Shown one piece after another: positions 6,171-6,578 of a DNA stretch of 6,578 nt (position 1 is its first letter; each line of letters opens with the position of its first letter). The DNA comes from Anaerotignum sp. (lineage in GTDB: Bacteria > Bacillota > Clostridia > Lachnospirales > Anaerotignaceae). The DNA is taken from positions 1 through 6,578 of the forward strand of contig JAHHTV010000086.1 in the NCBI GenBank assembly GCA_020024395.1. Reading direction: 5' to 3'. The notes below the pieces were generated by a model, which worked only from the letters and a program-made list of their open reading frames with translations, was not told where the DNA came from and searched no databases. The position numbers and the translations under genes were made by a program.

Positions 6171-6578
6171 ATGGAATATGATTTGTTGCAAATACTATAT
6201 GTTGTGACTGTAAAATGCCCCATGTGTGGTTATCAAGCAGTAGATGTGTCTAGCCGTTCAGATACAGATATGGTTTGTTGTTATTGTGAAAGTGTATATG
6301 ATAGCAAACAGAAACGATTGGTGATTGCAGAATTGACAGCAGAAGAATATTATTATGGTGCAAAGGGGCATTTGGATAAAAGGATAAATGCGTTATTTGA
6401 TACAAATGATTTTGCTTATATCAAATGGAACCATAGCAAATGTGAAAATGGTATAAGCAAATATTTACCGTTTTGTCCCTGTTGTAACAATGCCATGGAA
6501 AATAGCAAAGAACAACCTTTATTTGATTATATAAAAGAACATACAAATATATGGTTGGTATATAGCGAACAAAAACCC
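6171..6578 (+). CDS. Cys-rich zinc-ribbon protein of unknown function (partial, C-terminus beyond window)
   Basis: 136 codons are open from ATG 6171 to the window edge. GAGGTG (6162-6167) lies only 3 bases before the ATG (GAGG 5 bases), short but usable, and no better in-frame start exists. Two metal-binding-like parts are visible. The first is CPMC (16-19) followed after 16 residues by CCYC (36-39), the C-x2-C ... C-x2-C layout of a zinc ribbon. The second is CPCC (102-105) with C91 upstream, which may complete a second ribbon. Between them is a Tyr/Lys-rich helical stretch. There is no signal peptide, so it is probably cytoplasmic. It follows the membrane-anchored gene by 14 bases and would be the last visible operon member. 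The function is unknown; nucleic-acid or protein binding is the usual role of such ribbons but is inference here. Confidence 0.82.
   Translation, partial: MEYDLLQILYVVTVKCPMCGYQAVDVSSRSDTDMVCCYCESVYDSKQKRLVIAELTAEEYYYGAKGHLDKRINALFDTNDFAYIKWNHSKCENGISKYLPFCPCCNNAMENSKEQPLFDYIKEHTNIWLVYSEQKP

Noticed and set aside
5546..6223. Open minus-strand frame of 225 codons opposite the end of rarA and the membrane-anchored gene
   Set aside because: It overlaps two well-supported plus-strand genes, has no ribosome site, and shows the His/Phe/Cys/Ser-rich composition expected of an antisense shadow in this AT-rich, A-heavy coding DNA.
821..6578. Defence island, toxin-antitoxin or mobile element explanation for the small genes
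   Set aside because: No transposase, integrase, nuclease, terminal repeat or known toxin or antitoxin motif is visible, and the surrounding genes are conserved housekeeping genes; the small genes remain of unknown function.

Overview
The window reads as chromosome of a low-GC Gram-positive anaerobe, most likely a member of the Clostridia (a guess at Lachnospirales is as far as I would go). The reasons are strongly AT-rich DNA, Shine-Dalgarno sites of the GAGGTGA/AAGGAG type before nearly every gene, and a gene set (SpoIID/LytB-family protein, queA, rarA) typical of Firmicutes. The plus strand is visibly richer in G than in C throughout, so it is probably the leading strand of replication.

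Layout. Positions 1-639 hold the N-terminal 213 codons of a minus-strand gene for a coiled-coil protein of unknown function, whose end lies outside the window. Positions 640-820 are a divergent promoter region. It has a sigma-A type promoter firing right (TTGACA with an 18-bp spacer and TATGAT, overlapped by an extended -10 TGaTATAAT). Firing left, there is a candidate sigma-28/SigD-like promoter (TAAA-N16-GTCGATGT). From 821 to the right edge everything lies on the plus strand with gaps of about 0-20 bases and no visible terminator, which suggests one long operon. Its order is: an exported SpoIID/LytB-family peptidoglycan glycan-strand hydrolase; a small Cys-containing protein; two tandem paralogous small acidic proteins; queA (queuosine synthesis); rarA/mgsA (AAA+ replication-fork protein); a single-pass membrane-anchored protein; and the start of a Cys-rich zinc-ribbon protein cut by the window edge.

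How the genes relate. Three are confidently assignable (SpoIID-like, queA, rarA), and they serve unrelated housekeeping jobs: wall remodelling, tRNA wobble modification, and replication restart. The operon therefore looks like a housekeeping string and not a single pathway. From memory, SpoIID/LytB genes sit near ruvAB-queA-tgt in some Clostridia, so the SpoIID-queA pair may be a remnant of that arrangement with three orphan small genes set between them. The most unexplained material is those three small genes (2467-3312), the N-terminal FlgM-like motif and possible SigD promoter of the left gene, and the proline-rich insert inside the SpoIID-like catalytic domain. I see no CRISPR array, rRNA, tRNA, transposase, phage gene or obvious defence system.
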